Assembly: GCA_005656395.1 (NCBI GenBank)
Contig: SRSI01000074.1
Coordinates: 806,001-870,000 of the forward strand
Length of the DNA: 64,000 bases
DNA from: Strongyloides papillosus
Taxonomy: Eukaryota; Nematoda; Chromadorea; Rhabditida; Strongyloididae
Reading direction: 5' to 3'
Positions within the stretch are counted from its first letter, which is position 1; each line of letters starts with the position of its first letter. Shown piece by piece: positions 48,634-60,057 of this stretch. The translations under genes and the position numbers were made by a program. The notes beneath the pieces are model-generated. The model made no database searches and was not told the DNA's origin. It was given only the letters and a program-made list of their open reading frames with translations.

Positions 48634-49269
48634 TTAATGAGTTATTATGGTAACAACGTTTGTATTTCTGTCTATTTTTATGCAATCACCATAAGTTTGA
48701 TCGTCATCTTCCTCCTTGATAACATTTTTTGGTTCTGCGGAACTTTTTTCAAATACCTCGTCTTCATCTCCACTAAGAACTAGACTTTTTGGGCGAGGTT
48801 TATTAAATAGTCTGTATGTTTGTGTTGTTTTGTTTAGGTCTTTGAAACTTCCAGATTTATTTGTTTCAATAGTTCCCATTGAGTAGCGTTTGTTCTTTCT
48901 TGCTGCTTTTGCTGCTTCCTTTAGATCTTTGTCTATATGAGTTTCTCTGGCTGACGATGAATTGACAGAATATGTTCTGTGACGTACCATTGATTCGGGT
49001 GGTCCTTCCTAGAAAAATTGAATCAATTAATTTAATAAGAAGAAAGGAATTAAACATACAGCTCCAACATGAATTTGTATGGAATGTCTTCTATAGGGAT
49101 TAGTCTCGTTACTGATACCTTCATTGGTACTTGATCGCGATCTGAAACCGTCTGTTGTCAGTTTTTCTCTCTCACACTCAGAAACATCACTTTTCGATCT
49201 TAATTCTGGGCATTTGTTCATTTGAACAAATTCTCCAAGCATGTTAACAAAGTTGTCTTTTACTCCCAT
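48634..49269 (-). CDS. Ser/Arg-rich disordered protein, unknown
   Basis: Exons 49269-49060 (70 codons) and 49008-48634 (125 codons with stop), joined over a 51-nt intron (GTATGT..TTTCTAG), encode 194 residues. No domain is recognised. The chain is hydrophilic and predicted disordered. It has repeated basophilic kinase-type sites (YRRHSI, RHRTYSV, NKRYSM), a pattern typical of 14-3-3-binding or AGC-kinase substrates. The ends are short and somewhat ordered (GVKDNFVNMLGEFVQMNKCP at the N-terminus; NTNVVTIITH at the C-terminus, which resembles a class of PDZ ligand only loosely). It lies 217 bp upstream of the NuSAP gene on the same strand. Confidence 0.65.
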
Positions 49270-50008
49270 TTCTAGAAAATACTAAATAGATATTAAAAAT
49301 ATCGAAATGTACTAGAAGGAAATGTCTTGCGTCAAAAGTTTATATATCATGAAATGTCCATTTTTATATATTAATTAAATTAAACGTAATTTAAATATAC
49401 TATTACAAATAAGGTGATAAAATCTAACCTTAAATGATGGTTAAAAAATTAAAAAAAGTATATTTATAACAGTTAATTACATTTTGTTATATACTATGTA
49501 TTTTACAAAAATGTAAGATTGTGTCAAAAAAGTTAAATTCATTTTATTAATGTATATCAATCGAGATGATATGAAAACTTGTTTTATAGTAGGAAATAAT
49601 TTTTGTTAAAAGTTGAGGGTTAACATAACCGAAAATAATCTAAAATTTTTTTATTGGAGGTACTAAGTTAGTGATAAATATGTGTGCAGTTTTGTTGATA
49701 CTAAAAATAGTTGTTAATTTTTGTTTTCTACAAGAAGAATTTTATAATATGTACTTTAATAAATAACTACATGATAAGTGTGTATTTATATACTAAAAAT
49801 ATGAAAACAAGTGTTTTGAATTATTTTGAATAATCATAGATCTTCTAGCCATAAATTTTGTCATTGTCTAATTAATATCATGTGATTATAATGACATATT
49901 TTTAATGTACAATGACCAGATATATGCAAAAAAATCATTTTAAGTAATTATTATTAATTTATTTACTAATATTTATTGCTATTTTTAAATTAAAAATTCT
50001 ATTTCTTA
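49270..50008. other. A/T-rich spacer
   Basis: About 740 bp between two minus-strand genes with no coding frame of interest. The T-rich upstream region of the disordered-protein gene lies at its left end. Confidence 0.5.
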
Positions 50009-50960
50009 TCAAGGACTAGGTAAATTAGAATCAATGAATATGAATGGATAGCGAGAGATGAAATTGTTTATCATTAGATTTATTTGTTCGTCTGTTTTTA
50101 GACATCCATCCATTTTGCATGCATGTGGAGGGGGCAATTCTTCAACTTTTTCAGTATATGTATTTAAAATGTCCTTGCACATTTCTTTACTAGCCTCATC
50201 AATTCTTTTTTCGCCATATTCTTTAATTAACTCATTTTTTAGTCTGTAATATTTTTCCATTTTAATATCTTTCAGAAAACCTTTGCTTGCTTCGGCTTCA
50301 TTCAACAACAATTGTAGTGCTCTACACCTACATCCTAAATAAAAGTTATTACCACTCTATAAAATATTTTATTTAATTCACCAAAAAAAAGCAAAAAAAA
50401 CCTACAACTCCCTTTAGTTGATCAAACAATAACCAATAAGATGAAAAATCATTTATAGATGTTAACAAAATTAGACTTCTTAAATGTTCCTTTTCACATG
50501 ACATTCTACATTTTCCATACAACAAAGCTGTCATTTCCCAAACACCAATTTGTTCTCCAAGACTTTTAACACAATTATTAATTTTATTAAAAAGGATGTC
50601 CTTCAATTCATTAAAATCTAAAATACCTTCATCTAAAGAAAGTTTGAATATAGATGTTAAATGGGAGTATTTCATCGCTGGAGAGATATCTGTTTCTAGC
50701 AATTTTTTAAAAATATCAGATGATTTTATCTTATCATCTTTGTAACAAAAATAACTTGCTTTATAGTAATTAACATCACGTTCATCCAAGTCATCATTCC
50801 TTAATAAATCGCAGATTTTCTCATTATCTAGAAACCAACTTTCAGAACATTGAAAATTTTGAAACGTTTTGATGTCTAATCTTTCCACTTTAGGTCTCTC
50901 TTCATAACTATCATCCACTTCCCAATACCCACCAAATGCTTCATCAAAACATTCATTCAT
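50009..50960 (-). CDS. C8orf76-like protein (TPR-like), second cistron
   Basis: Exons 50960-50402 and 50334-50009 (67-nt intron, GTTTTTT..TTATTTAG, phase 1) give 294 residues. The N-terminus FGGYWEVDDSYEERPKVERL and the following CSESWFLDNEKI resemble the start of human C8orf76 (FGGEFEDSVFEERP.. CEPQWFYEET), a poorly characterised protein with TPR-like helices; this is recalled similarity and moderate. Helical segments follow (VNYYKASYFCYKDDKI; SLDEGILDFNELKDILFNKI). The second exon begins CRCRALQLLLNEAEASKGFL. The ATG overlaps the COA4 stop by the tetranucleotide ATGA, so there is no room for a separate 5' leader except inside COA4. It is probably translated from a shared mRNA or an alternative transcript. 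Confidence 0.7.
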
Positions 50961-51172
50961 TTTTTTTGTTGATCTCCTTGATTATACTGTTGAAAATTTT
51001 GTTTAAACATACAAGTTCTAAATTCTTTAACTTCTTTTTGACACTTCCTCCAATCACTATGCTCTCCCATACAATCAGATAATCGTAAATGTGCTTCTAA
51101 ACACCCACTTTTTTTGATCAATTCTTCTACTTTATCAACTTCTTCAGTTGGAATAGAATTATGTTTATTCAT
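50957..51172 (-). CDS. COA4: COA4, twin CX9C cytochrome c oxidase assembly factor
   Basis: 71-residue mitochondrial intermembrane-space protein of the CHCH family that helps assemble complex IV. The twin CX9C motif is exact: C-LEAHLRLSD-C and C-QKEVKEFRT-C, which form the disulfide-bonded helical hairpin after MIA40 oxidation. Surrounding residues match COA4: LIKKSGC, CMGEHSDWRKCQ, FRTCMFKQ. There is no cleavable presequence, as expected for MIA substrates. A trans-splice-like acceptor (ATATTAG) ends 6 nt before the ATG. The stop codon TGA overlaps the next gene's ATG. The gene is divergent from EXOSC5 with 227 bp between starts. Confidence 0.93.
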   Translation of the reverse strand: MNKHNSIPTEEVDKVEELIKKSGCLEAHLRLSDCMGEHSDWRKCQKEVKEFRTCMFKQNFQQYNQGDQQKK

Positions 51173-51399
51173 CAGTTCTAATATTTTAATAAAATATTTT
51201 TCCCTAGTAAGGACTAACTAATTGATTTAGAATATTGCAATATTTAAAAATAATTTTTTTTTAAATAAATTACTAAATATCTCTTAGATGGAATGAATCT
51301 ACTGAATAATTTGAATTTTTTTGGAATAATATACTTTTGCATTGAAAATATTTTATTTTATAAATATACATAAAGAATTTTTCTAACAAAGTAAGGAAG

Positions 51400-52227
51400 A
51401 TGTCTTCACCTGAAGTGAAAGAAGAAGTTACTTTCGAAGATAAAATTAACATATTAAATGTTTCTCAGGATGACATGGTCGAAGGAAGATCATTAGGTTC
51501 CATGAAATGCCAATTAAAATTTATTCAAAGAGCTGATGGTTCGTGTGCATATAGTCGTAATGGGAATATGTTGATATGTTCAGTTAATGGTCCTGGTGAT
51601 GTGAAACAAGAATATAGGAATGATGAAAAAATGTTTGTTGATTTGACTATTTCTGGAGCAAAAGATAGATGTTCACAAATTCAAGTATGTTTTTTTTATT
51701 GTAAATTTTTTTGAAGTTAAATTTTATAGTTACAAGATGTAATTCTTCCAATTGTTCGCAGTGCATTAGTTCTCGAAAATCATCCTCGTGCTAGATTATC
51801 AATAACATGCTTAGAAATGGAAGATCAAGTTATTAGTTATAGTGATTGTATTAATGCAATTTTTCTTGCACTTTTAGATAATGGTATTGAAATGAAGTAT
51901 CAATTTTGTGCTGTTACCGTGGTTCAAGAAAAGAATAGTAGAAGATTTATCCTAAATCCAACGAAAGATGAGCAAAAAGAAGCAGAATGTGTTTATGAGT
52001 TAGTTTACAAACCTTCATTGACCGTAAGTTTGAATATATATTTCTTGTTTAAAAATTATTGTTATTATAAATTTTGAATAATATAGAATGGAGCTGATTT
52101 AATTGGAGTCGAGTGTATTGGGAGTTTCCTTTTTCAAGAATTTGAAGACGCCTGTAGAATTGGTGTCAAGGCATCATGTACGATTTTTGATTTTTTTAGA
52201 AATCTCATGTCAAGGAACTTACAATAA
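51400..52227 (+). CDS. EXOSC5: Exosome subunit RRP46/EXOSC5 (RNase PH fold)
   Basis: Ring subunit of the RNA exosome, called CRN-5 in C. elegans. Exons 51400-51684, 51730-52023 and 52087-52227 (introns 45 and 63 nt, all phase 0) give 239 residues, against 235 in human. Blocks match the family: QRADGSCAYSRNGNMLICSV with NGPGDVKQE, then VILPIVRSALVLENHPRARL as the helix/strand pair. SITCLEMEDQ, CINAIFLALLDNGIEMKYQF and DPT-like LNPTKDEQKEAE follow. Eukaryotic RRP46 lacks the phosphate-binding residues of bacterial RNase PH and is structural in the ring; C. elegans CRN-5 is also linked to apoptotic DNA degradation. The third exon is short and ends FFRNLMSRNLQ. Confidence 0.93.
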
Positions 52228-53216
52228 AATTGTATAATTATTTAAAGTTGTAGAAAATTATACAAAAATATTGTTTTCTATATATTTATGAAGTATATTT
52301 CACTTTTTAATAAATTGTTATATAATTCTTTTCAAAGTTAACAGACTAAGTAAATTAAAAAAAAGTAGAATGGAAATGAAACGACAACTATTCTATTAAA
52401 AATGATATTGTAAAATAAATTTAGCAATATTTGTTAATTTTTATGAAACTTCTTGGTTATATCAACTAAATATTGCTTTTCTTTGTTAACATAATACTAT
52501 ATAGTCTTTTAAATTTTTATATGTTATGATTAAAAAACTAGTAAAACAATATTTATTTATTATTATGAAGTTTGATGACAAATTTCCCATAAGAAGTGTG
52601 AATATTTAAAGTTTTTGTCAGAAAATCATTTAAAATACCTTACTGAATAATTTATTTCAACTCATTTTTTTTAATTTCGGTCAAAAAACATTAATAAAAT
52701 TATACATCTAATATGTGTATTACATAGTTTTTTATGATTAATTTATTATTTTACATCGAATAAAATTAAGCTTTTATTATTGACATATAATGCATAAAAA
52801 TAATATGATATCATTTTTTTATCTTTTAGTATTAAATATAATACAACTGGCTGTTATGATAATTTTTTTTAATGACGTTAAGCATTTATTATAAAATAAT
52901 ATTTTCACAATAAAAAAACAAAGTTATTTATATCGTTTTTTTGAATAAGATATAAAACTTATCCTACTTCTTCCAATGATATAATGAAATTTTTGTTTAT
53001 AGAGTATTGAAAGTTGTCTTTAAATATGAAATTAATTATACACTTGAAAAAGATAATTATTTATGAGTATACATTCTAAAGGGCAAGTGGAAGTAAATAA
53101 CAACTCTAGTGTAGTTTAAATGAAAATTACTTTTAGAATAATTGAAAATAATATTTTTAGAAAATTTTTACTTCTAAGTAAATATAGGATTATACAAGAA
53201 AAATATATATTTTAAT
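52228..53216. other. Convergent 3' spacer
   Basis: About 990 bp of A/T-rich sequence between the ends of EXOSC5 and the Clc-like gene; no gene seen. Confidence 0.5.
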
Positions 53217-54279
53217 TTATATTTTGCTTTCATCTTTTTCATATGAAACTGTTTTTGGAAAACCCTTCGGTTTATAATCCAACGTAATGACATTCTTTCC
53301 ATTATACCCGTGGTATGAATTTTCCATATCCATTTCATCTAATGATATGGAATCATCGTTAATCGAATCATGCAAATGATTTATTGGATTTTTTAAACAA
53401 CAGCTATTTTTTAAATGCGGTGAATGTGGTATTGATGAGTTTGTTGAAGACATACATTGATAAGAAATTTTATAATTATTATTGGGGTTATTATAATGCT
53501 TCATAGTACTTATAACATTTGAAGTGTTGTCTTCAAAAACAAAGCAGCAACATTTTCCATCTTGCCATTCCAGGAGATATCTTATATAAGCACCAACAAC
53601 AGCAAATAAACAACCCAATGATACAAGAAATGTAGAAAATGCATGGAAATAACAAGCATATCCAAGATATTGCTTAAAAAAATTTTATTAAAATAATCAT
53701 AATTTTAAAATTTTTCCTTACCGTATATTCCATTTCTAATCCAGTTAGTTTACTTCCTTGGGGTGAAATAGCATGAACGATAAAAGAAATATCAGCCATA
53801 ACAAGACAACTTGTTGAGATAGTTGATGATACAACATGTAACAAAGCATTGGGTACAAAACACGGTGAACATAGACCAGTAATGGCTGAAATCCCTCCAA
53901 AAATATTAGCAAAAATAGTAAAAAATAAAATTGCTCTATGATGTGGTAAAAATCTATGCATTAATACTTCTTTTTGCCCATTTTCATTTATCTCTTGTAT
54001 TGCATCATTAATATCTTTCAATGTATCATGATCAAATTTTGAAGCACACGAATGATGATATAACATGCCTAAAGGTGAAGTTAACGGAATGTTACTTGTT
54101 GAGATACAGTCATATAATATCCCATGCTCATGAATAGAATTTAGTTCTACTAAGTCTACAATTTGCCATCTCGTAGAAAACATTGATATTGTTGCAAAAA
54201 AACATCCTAAGCATGTAAAGATAACGCTTAAATATACAAAAATCCTATGTAATTTTTTATTTGATGTAACAGTAGACAT
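53217..54279 (-). CDS. Clc-like (claudin-superfamily) tetraspan protein
   Basis: Four-helix membrane protein of the nematode Clc-like group in the PMP22/EMP/claudin superfamily, likely at cell junctions or as a channel auxiliary. Exons 54279-53722 (186 codons) and 53672-53217 (49-nt intron GTAAGG..TTTTAAG) give 337 residues. Helices lie at about 14-35, 117-140, 150-172 and 192-215. The first extracellular loop has STRWQIVDLVELN, the conserved Trp region, and HEHGILYDC. The long C-terminal tail from about 230 is cytoplasmic: Cys-rich at its start (KCCCF), then Ser/Asn-rich. I start at ATG 54279; the frame continues upstream only through TTG. Confidence 0.82.
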
Positions 54280-56829
54280 GATTTTAATATTAAACAATCT
54301 TTTTAATTATATTTTTTTATATAAAAATATAAACAAAATACTTCACTCTTGGCAAAAAAATAATAATAATTATAAAAATAATAATAATAAAAATATAGAT
54401 ATATACATATATATGTATAAATTGTTTAGTTTAACATTCCTGAAATTAAAAATAGATTAAAAATTATGTTTCCTTTTTCATTGGCAATTAAAAATAAAAA
54501 AGACAGCTTATTTTTACTATAGCAACTGAAAAATGACAGAAATATAACAATATCATTTATAAATAGTCAATATAAGGATTTATCAAAAGACAAAAATTAT
54601 AATACCAAACAATTAACTTTTTAGATATTATACTTTTTATTTATATTCAGGAAGTTTTATTTGTTGTAATGATATGGAGGAAAAAAAAGTTTAATGATTA
54701 AAGGGATTATATGAGTGAGAATATTTTTATTTTAAAAGAAAGAAAAAATAGTTCTACTACAATGTTTTAAAGATATCAAAAATCATTTTTCGTTCATAAT
54801 TTTTTTATAATTTCATTATAATCTTATATAGTTGAAAGTCATTATACTTTTTTAATCATATATATATTTTATTGTTTATATATATGTATACGCATTTATA
54901 AATATATTTACTATATGTTTCTTAGGAGTGAGTTAAAATAAAGCTCAAAAAATAGTTCACTTAAAGAGCTCATTAGATAAATGCATCTCATGATAGAAAT
55001 CACTCTATTTTTAGTTTAAAATAAATTTATTTCCTGGAAAAAGATATAAATAATAGAGCATACAATACGATTATTTAGCCGATTGTCTTTTTAATTGCTA
55101 TTATTGAAGAATAAACAAGAAATTATTTTTTTAAAAAAAATATTAGATATATTATAAAGCACATTCTTTTTAGTCCTAATATTTACATTAAATAATAGAA
55201 CGAAAAAAAAGAAATATAACAAGAATACTCATATATAATTATGTTTTTGAAAAAGGTAATAGAAACAGTAGTGAAAATAAACATATGGTTATTAATTCAT
55301 TGATAAATATATATAATATAAATATATTATAAGAAGACAACTGACAATGATAATAAAATTTTAAATTATCTTTAAAAATAAAAGAGTATGTGAATAATTT
55401 ATCTTATAAATAATCATTCTTAATAAAAGCAATTTTTTAAAAAAAATTTTTCTCTCTAAAATAACAAAAATATGATTGTGAGAAGAGAGAGAAACCAAGA
55501 ATTAATAAATTAAAAATAGTACTTTTAAAAGAAATATTTTAATAAACCTAAAATGATATCATTTTCAAAGTGTACTTTAACCAATTGTCTTATACAATAA
55601 GAATAGAATATAATTTCCTATAGAAAATTTTAAGGTGCCAAATGAAGAGGGAAAATTGAAATATACCATGAAAAAATTAAAGATACTTTATTTTATTTTT
55701 TTATATTTATAGTTAAGTACTAAAATTGAAAATTAAAATTTTTTATAGAAATTAACTTATGACACTTTTACTAAATGAGAAAGAGTTTTATAATTAACAA
55801 TTTCCTTACTAATATAGAAAAGAAAATGTAATAAATTGATATAAATGAAAACTGTGAAAAGTCATTAAATATGTTTCTAAAAAGGGTTGGCAAAAAAACA
55901 TACATAGATAAATTATTATAGTGTAAATATTTTCTCGGTTCTCATAAAGGATAATTAAATTTTTCGAAATCCTTATCTTCACTTTAAAATGGGGAAAGAT
56001 GGAGTAAAATTTTAGATAAATTTTTATAGAAGTCAAATAATGTATTTGAAAGAAAACATAATTATGACAAATGATAGGCATTTCATTCTGATGATACTTT
56101 CTGGACCAATATTTTTGCCTCATCTAATTTTATGTTTGATTATAAAAAAAAACATTTATATATACTTTATTCAATTTTTTATACCTAACACGGCCAAAGT
56201 TATATCATTAAAACGATAGATACATGAACAGTTTATCCATTCTCATTATATTCTCCAGAGTATTTTAAATATAAAGTCTAGTTAGCGGAAAATTCAATCA
56301 TCAAAACAGCATGTAACTATTTAGATAAAATATTTAAAAAGATAGGGTATGTTATTAATTTAGATTAATATATATATGTAAAATGTATATATATATATGT
56401 ATATAATATTAAACAGTATTCTTCAATTTTGATTTAAAGAAATGACAAACATTTTATTAAAATATAAAAGTTATGAAATATTTAGTAGGATTTTTGGTTT
56501 AAATAATGACATATAGAAGAAGGAATATATACACTCTTTTTACATTTATTCACAATAAGCTTATTGTAGATTAATAAATTTAGTATTAAATAATACCTCT
56601 TTTGATAAAAAAAATCTTTACAATATTAAATGAAGATAATAAATTACATGTCATATAACAAAAGATGAAATTTTATTTTTTTTTACATTTAATAATGATT
56701 CTTGATACATTTCCGAGAAGAGTTGATTGGCATTTTTAAAATAAATGCATTAAAATGTGTAAATACTTAAAACAATATAATTATTGAGATCAAAATTATA
56801 ACATCAAGTTGACATATTCATTAAATGCA
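54280..56829. other. 2.5-kb A/T-rich intergenic region
   Basis: Contains AAT trinucleotide tracts near 54355-54400 and TATATG/ATAT tracts near 54400-54420 and 56370-56405. The minus-strand frame at 55809-56123 is Phe/Tyr/Ile-rich noise. No RNA gene was noticed. Confidence 0.55.
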
Positions 56830-58910
56830 TCAATACAAATAGTAAGACCAATAACAAACCTAAAAATAATATGAAAAATGTTTACTTTTATTAATTTTAA
56901 ACATACGTTAAATAAGGCAAAAAATGTTGGAAAGCAACAACTAGATAATTTATCTATTTCATCTGGACTCCATCTCATTTTACCACAACCAGATGCTTTC
57001 CATTTCATATCTAATCTTTCCACAGGAAACATAAAACGTTTTTCATAACCACAAAAAGCTTGAGGACTGACTTCATTATCATTTTGTCTTTGTCGGCATA
57101 TCATTGGCTTTTTACGACTGCTTGTGTCACCCTCTCGGACTTTATAACCAACGATAGCAAGTTCAATTAATGTTCCAAAAATAAATGTCATTGATCCTAA
57201 CATCCATACATCTATTGCTTTAATATAGGATACTCTAGGAAGATTTCTCATAATATTACCAAATTGAAAAACTATTGCAAGAAGTGAATTAACTCCAAGC
57301 ATTGTTCTAGCTGGAATAGCCTTTGAACCAAGAGCAAATGAGACCCATGATATGAAAATTGTGAGGTATGTTGGAACGTATGCTTGCATAAAGTACCAGA
57401 CGAAACGTCTTTTGAAGATAAATGTTATATGTAATTCATCCCACATTCCTGCAGGATATTGTTCTTCAATATGTTTTGTTTCAATATCCATAAGATCATA
57501 GTCAGGAAGTAGAATTTCAGTGAGAATAGTTACTGGCTTTACGTTCATTGGATTCCAACGCATTCGAACTTCTTGATTATTATAGTTAAAAGATTCATAA
57601 ATCAATCCACATTTCTGTGTATCAAGAGGAAAATTAGTTAATTCCATTGAACAAGGACCTCTAACTCTGACTCTCTATAAAAAATTATTTTTTATAAATG
57701 TCTTAGAAAAAATAATACTGTAAAACTTACATAATTTACCCATACAGTACCATTAGGATACAACATTAAAAATACATTTCTAAAAATTAAATATTTATTT
57801 TGCACTTGATGAAGCATATTTATTAAATTTACAATTATATTTGTGAAACATTATACTTAACTTTATTCAATGAAAGTTTATAGTATAAAGTTTAGTAAAG
57901 TATTAAAGTGTTAATCAAAATAAAATAATAGTATATTAATACTTAATGTAAATATAAAACTTACTTAAAAGGACTTTCATGAATTTCAGCAACTTTAGAA
58001 TTAATAAAACAGGAGTTTGGTGTCCATAAACGATCAAGAACTTGTCCATTTAATGATAAATTTTGTTTGCATGGTGATAAATGTTCAAAATTTAGGTATG
58101 GATCTAACCACATTTCATTAATATAAATATCCATCTTTAATTAGATATTTATCTTTTTAAAATATATCAAAACAATAAAAAAATACCTGGAAATCATTGG
58201 TAATTTCACTTATAGATGTAATTGCTTGCAACCAAAATTCAACAGCAACATCAACACCTTTTTCCTCAGCTAAAATTACTCAAAAGTAACTAAATTATAA
58301 AAAAAAGTTTTGTAAACAAAATTATAAAAGTATTATTTTTCCATCTTTCCTTAATAATAATATTTATAGTATTTTAACAAAATAAGGTTTTATTATGAAG
58401 TGACATTAATGTAGATAGATAAATACTGTGAAAAAGGTACCTTACTTTTCTACAATCTTTTAAAATCTTATCATGTCATTTTCAATTAACTTTTATAATA
58501 TATGCATATAAACCAACGACCATTAATTTTCTCAATGTCATGATGGATTAATGTCCCTTAAAAAATTCATATACTAATTAATCATTGTATTTATTTTTGG
58601 ATACTTTTAGAATTTTCATAAATTATTCTTCTTTTTGTTTTTACGATAAATAAAACATACCAGGAACACGAAACTTATTATACCCTGTACCGTTTAATAA
58701 TTTATCAATTATAGCTGTATCAGTTGTACAATTTCTTTTCCTACCAACAACTTCAAAATTATTACTTGGGACATCAGAGATATCTTCAATCTTCTCTTCC
58801 AAGTAATCATCTTCAACACCGGTATATGTAGAAATTGAATGACAAACCATTATTTGTGATAAATATCCAGTAAAAATAAATTTTATTAAAAGATAATAAA
58901 ATAAAGTCAT
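56830..58910 (-). CDS. Cys-loop ligand-gated ion channel subunit (LGC)
   Basis: Pentameric ligand-gated channel subunit. Six exons: 58910-58661, 58269-58187, 58134-57965, 57779-57731, 57674-56907, 56859-56830. Joined lengths sum to 1350 nt, 449 residues, ending VCYWSYYLY in M4. The signal peptide is at about 1-24. The ectodomain has [49 protein letters not shown] and the Cys-loop [15 protein letters not shown] (13 between). M1 follows [20 protein letters not shown]. The M1-M2 linker is PAR, the anion-channel signature. M2 reads [17 protein letters not shown] rather than the common LGVTTVLTMTT. Then [15 protein letters not shown] starts M3. The M2 type recalls the nematode amine/GGR-3/LGC-55-like group (recollection, tentative). 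The last two residues blocks are split by a 47-nt intron, so the terminal exon is only 30 nt. Confidence 0.92.
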
Positions 58911-60057
58911 AATGGAAAAAAAATATTTAAAAAAAAATCTGTAAATAATAAAGAAAATAATGTTATTTCAGAGAAAAATTCAAAATGATATTTAATCTAC
59001 CTAAAAGTTTTGAACATTCTTGGTTCTTAAATATATAATTAAATGTTACGTAATTCTTACCTTTTGTGCTAATATGAAAAGCAATGGTACATATAAAAAT
59101 AGTTTTAAAATACGCTCGAATAATTTCCTGAATTTTTAGAGTATATATGTCTGCTAACAGAAAAATTTTTAACTTAAGGCTTATATCTTAATATTCAAGT
59201 TATGTTAATGGAAGTGTAAGGAGGCGGCCTCTCATAAAAGGAATTTGATCAACATACACCTCCAGGGTGTTAAGAGACTTTTTGAAACTGTGTATGCTTT
59301 GAAAATGAAATTGTAACTGCTATATATTTATGGAAAATTAACATGAATGAGAGGAAAGAAGAAAATTAATTTTTAAATGGAGTGATAAGGAGGTGAAGTT
59401 TATAAAGAGTGAAGTTTGATAAGCCAAAAGAGATAACATTTATAAAACAGTGAATTGTTAAATGGTGAATAATTTCTTACTACTTTATTATGGAAAAGAA
59501 AAAACCAAATGATACATGTAGAGACAAATTTAAGATATAAATTTCCCTTAACTTTTTTATCATCGTATTTATTAATTATTCTATCTTTTAATAGTTATTA
59601 TTCTTCTACTTCTTATACATTCATAAATTTGTAAAAATGTTAATTAGATATTAAATATTTATAATATATAATATGATAATACAGTTAATGAAATTTAGAG
59701 GTATATCACATAACATTATATCTTTAATATTCATAATAGAACATCAATAATACATTCTGTGAAAATAGCTGCATACACAAAAATACACATTAAAAATCTT
59801 TCCATCGTACCAATTCTGTCTTTGAAGAAAAAAAAACGGGATCAGAAGGTTCTTCGTGGTTTTAATGGCACCACGTTTCACGAAAAGAGTGAACAATCAC
59901 CAATCATCTTATCCCTGTTAAACAATTGAAAAGATCATAAAGAGACTCACAACCAAAGTATGCAAAAGAATCAACATCTGTCAATCTCAATTGGGTTATA
60001 TACATTTTGATATATGTATGTGTGTATCAAGTTTGAAATATTAAATTAACTCTTCAA
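58911..60057. other. Upstream region of the LGC channel; GC-rich patches
   Basis: About 1.15 kb between the channel start and the UVSSA-like gene end. Two patches are clearly richer in G/C than anything else intergenic: 59211-59280 (GAGGCGGCCTC palindrome, then ACACCTCCAGGGTGTT hairpin) and 59838-59960 (CGTGGT/ACCACG hairpin at 59855-59875). Both are candidates for promoter or RNA elements; neither matches a family I know. Confidence 0.45.

Noticed and set aside
54355..54420. AAT and TATA tandem tracts
   Set aside because: Short simple repeats expected at this base composition; not an array.
55809..56123. Minus-strand 104-residue frame
   Set aside because: Phe/Tyr/Ile-rich noise in an A/T-rich spacer.
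58911..60057. Spliced-leader RNA or tRNA gene
   Set aside because: The G/C-richer patches lack a recognisable SL sequence, Sm site arrangement, or tRNA A/B boxes.
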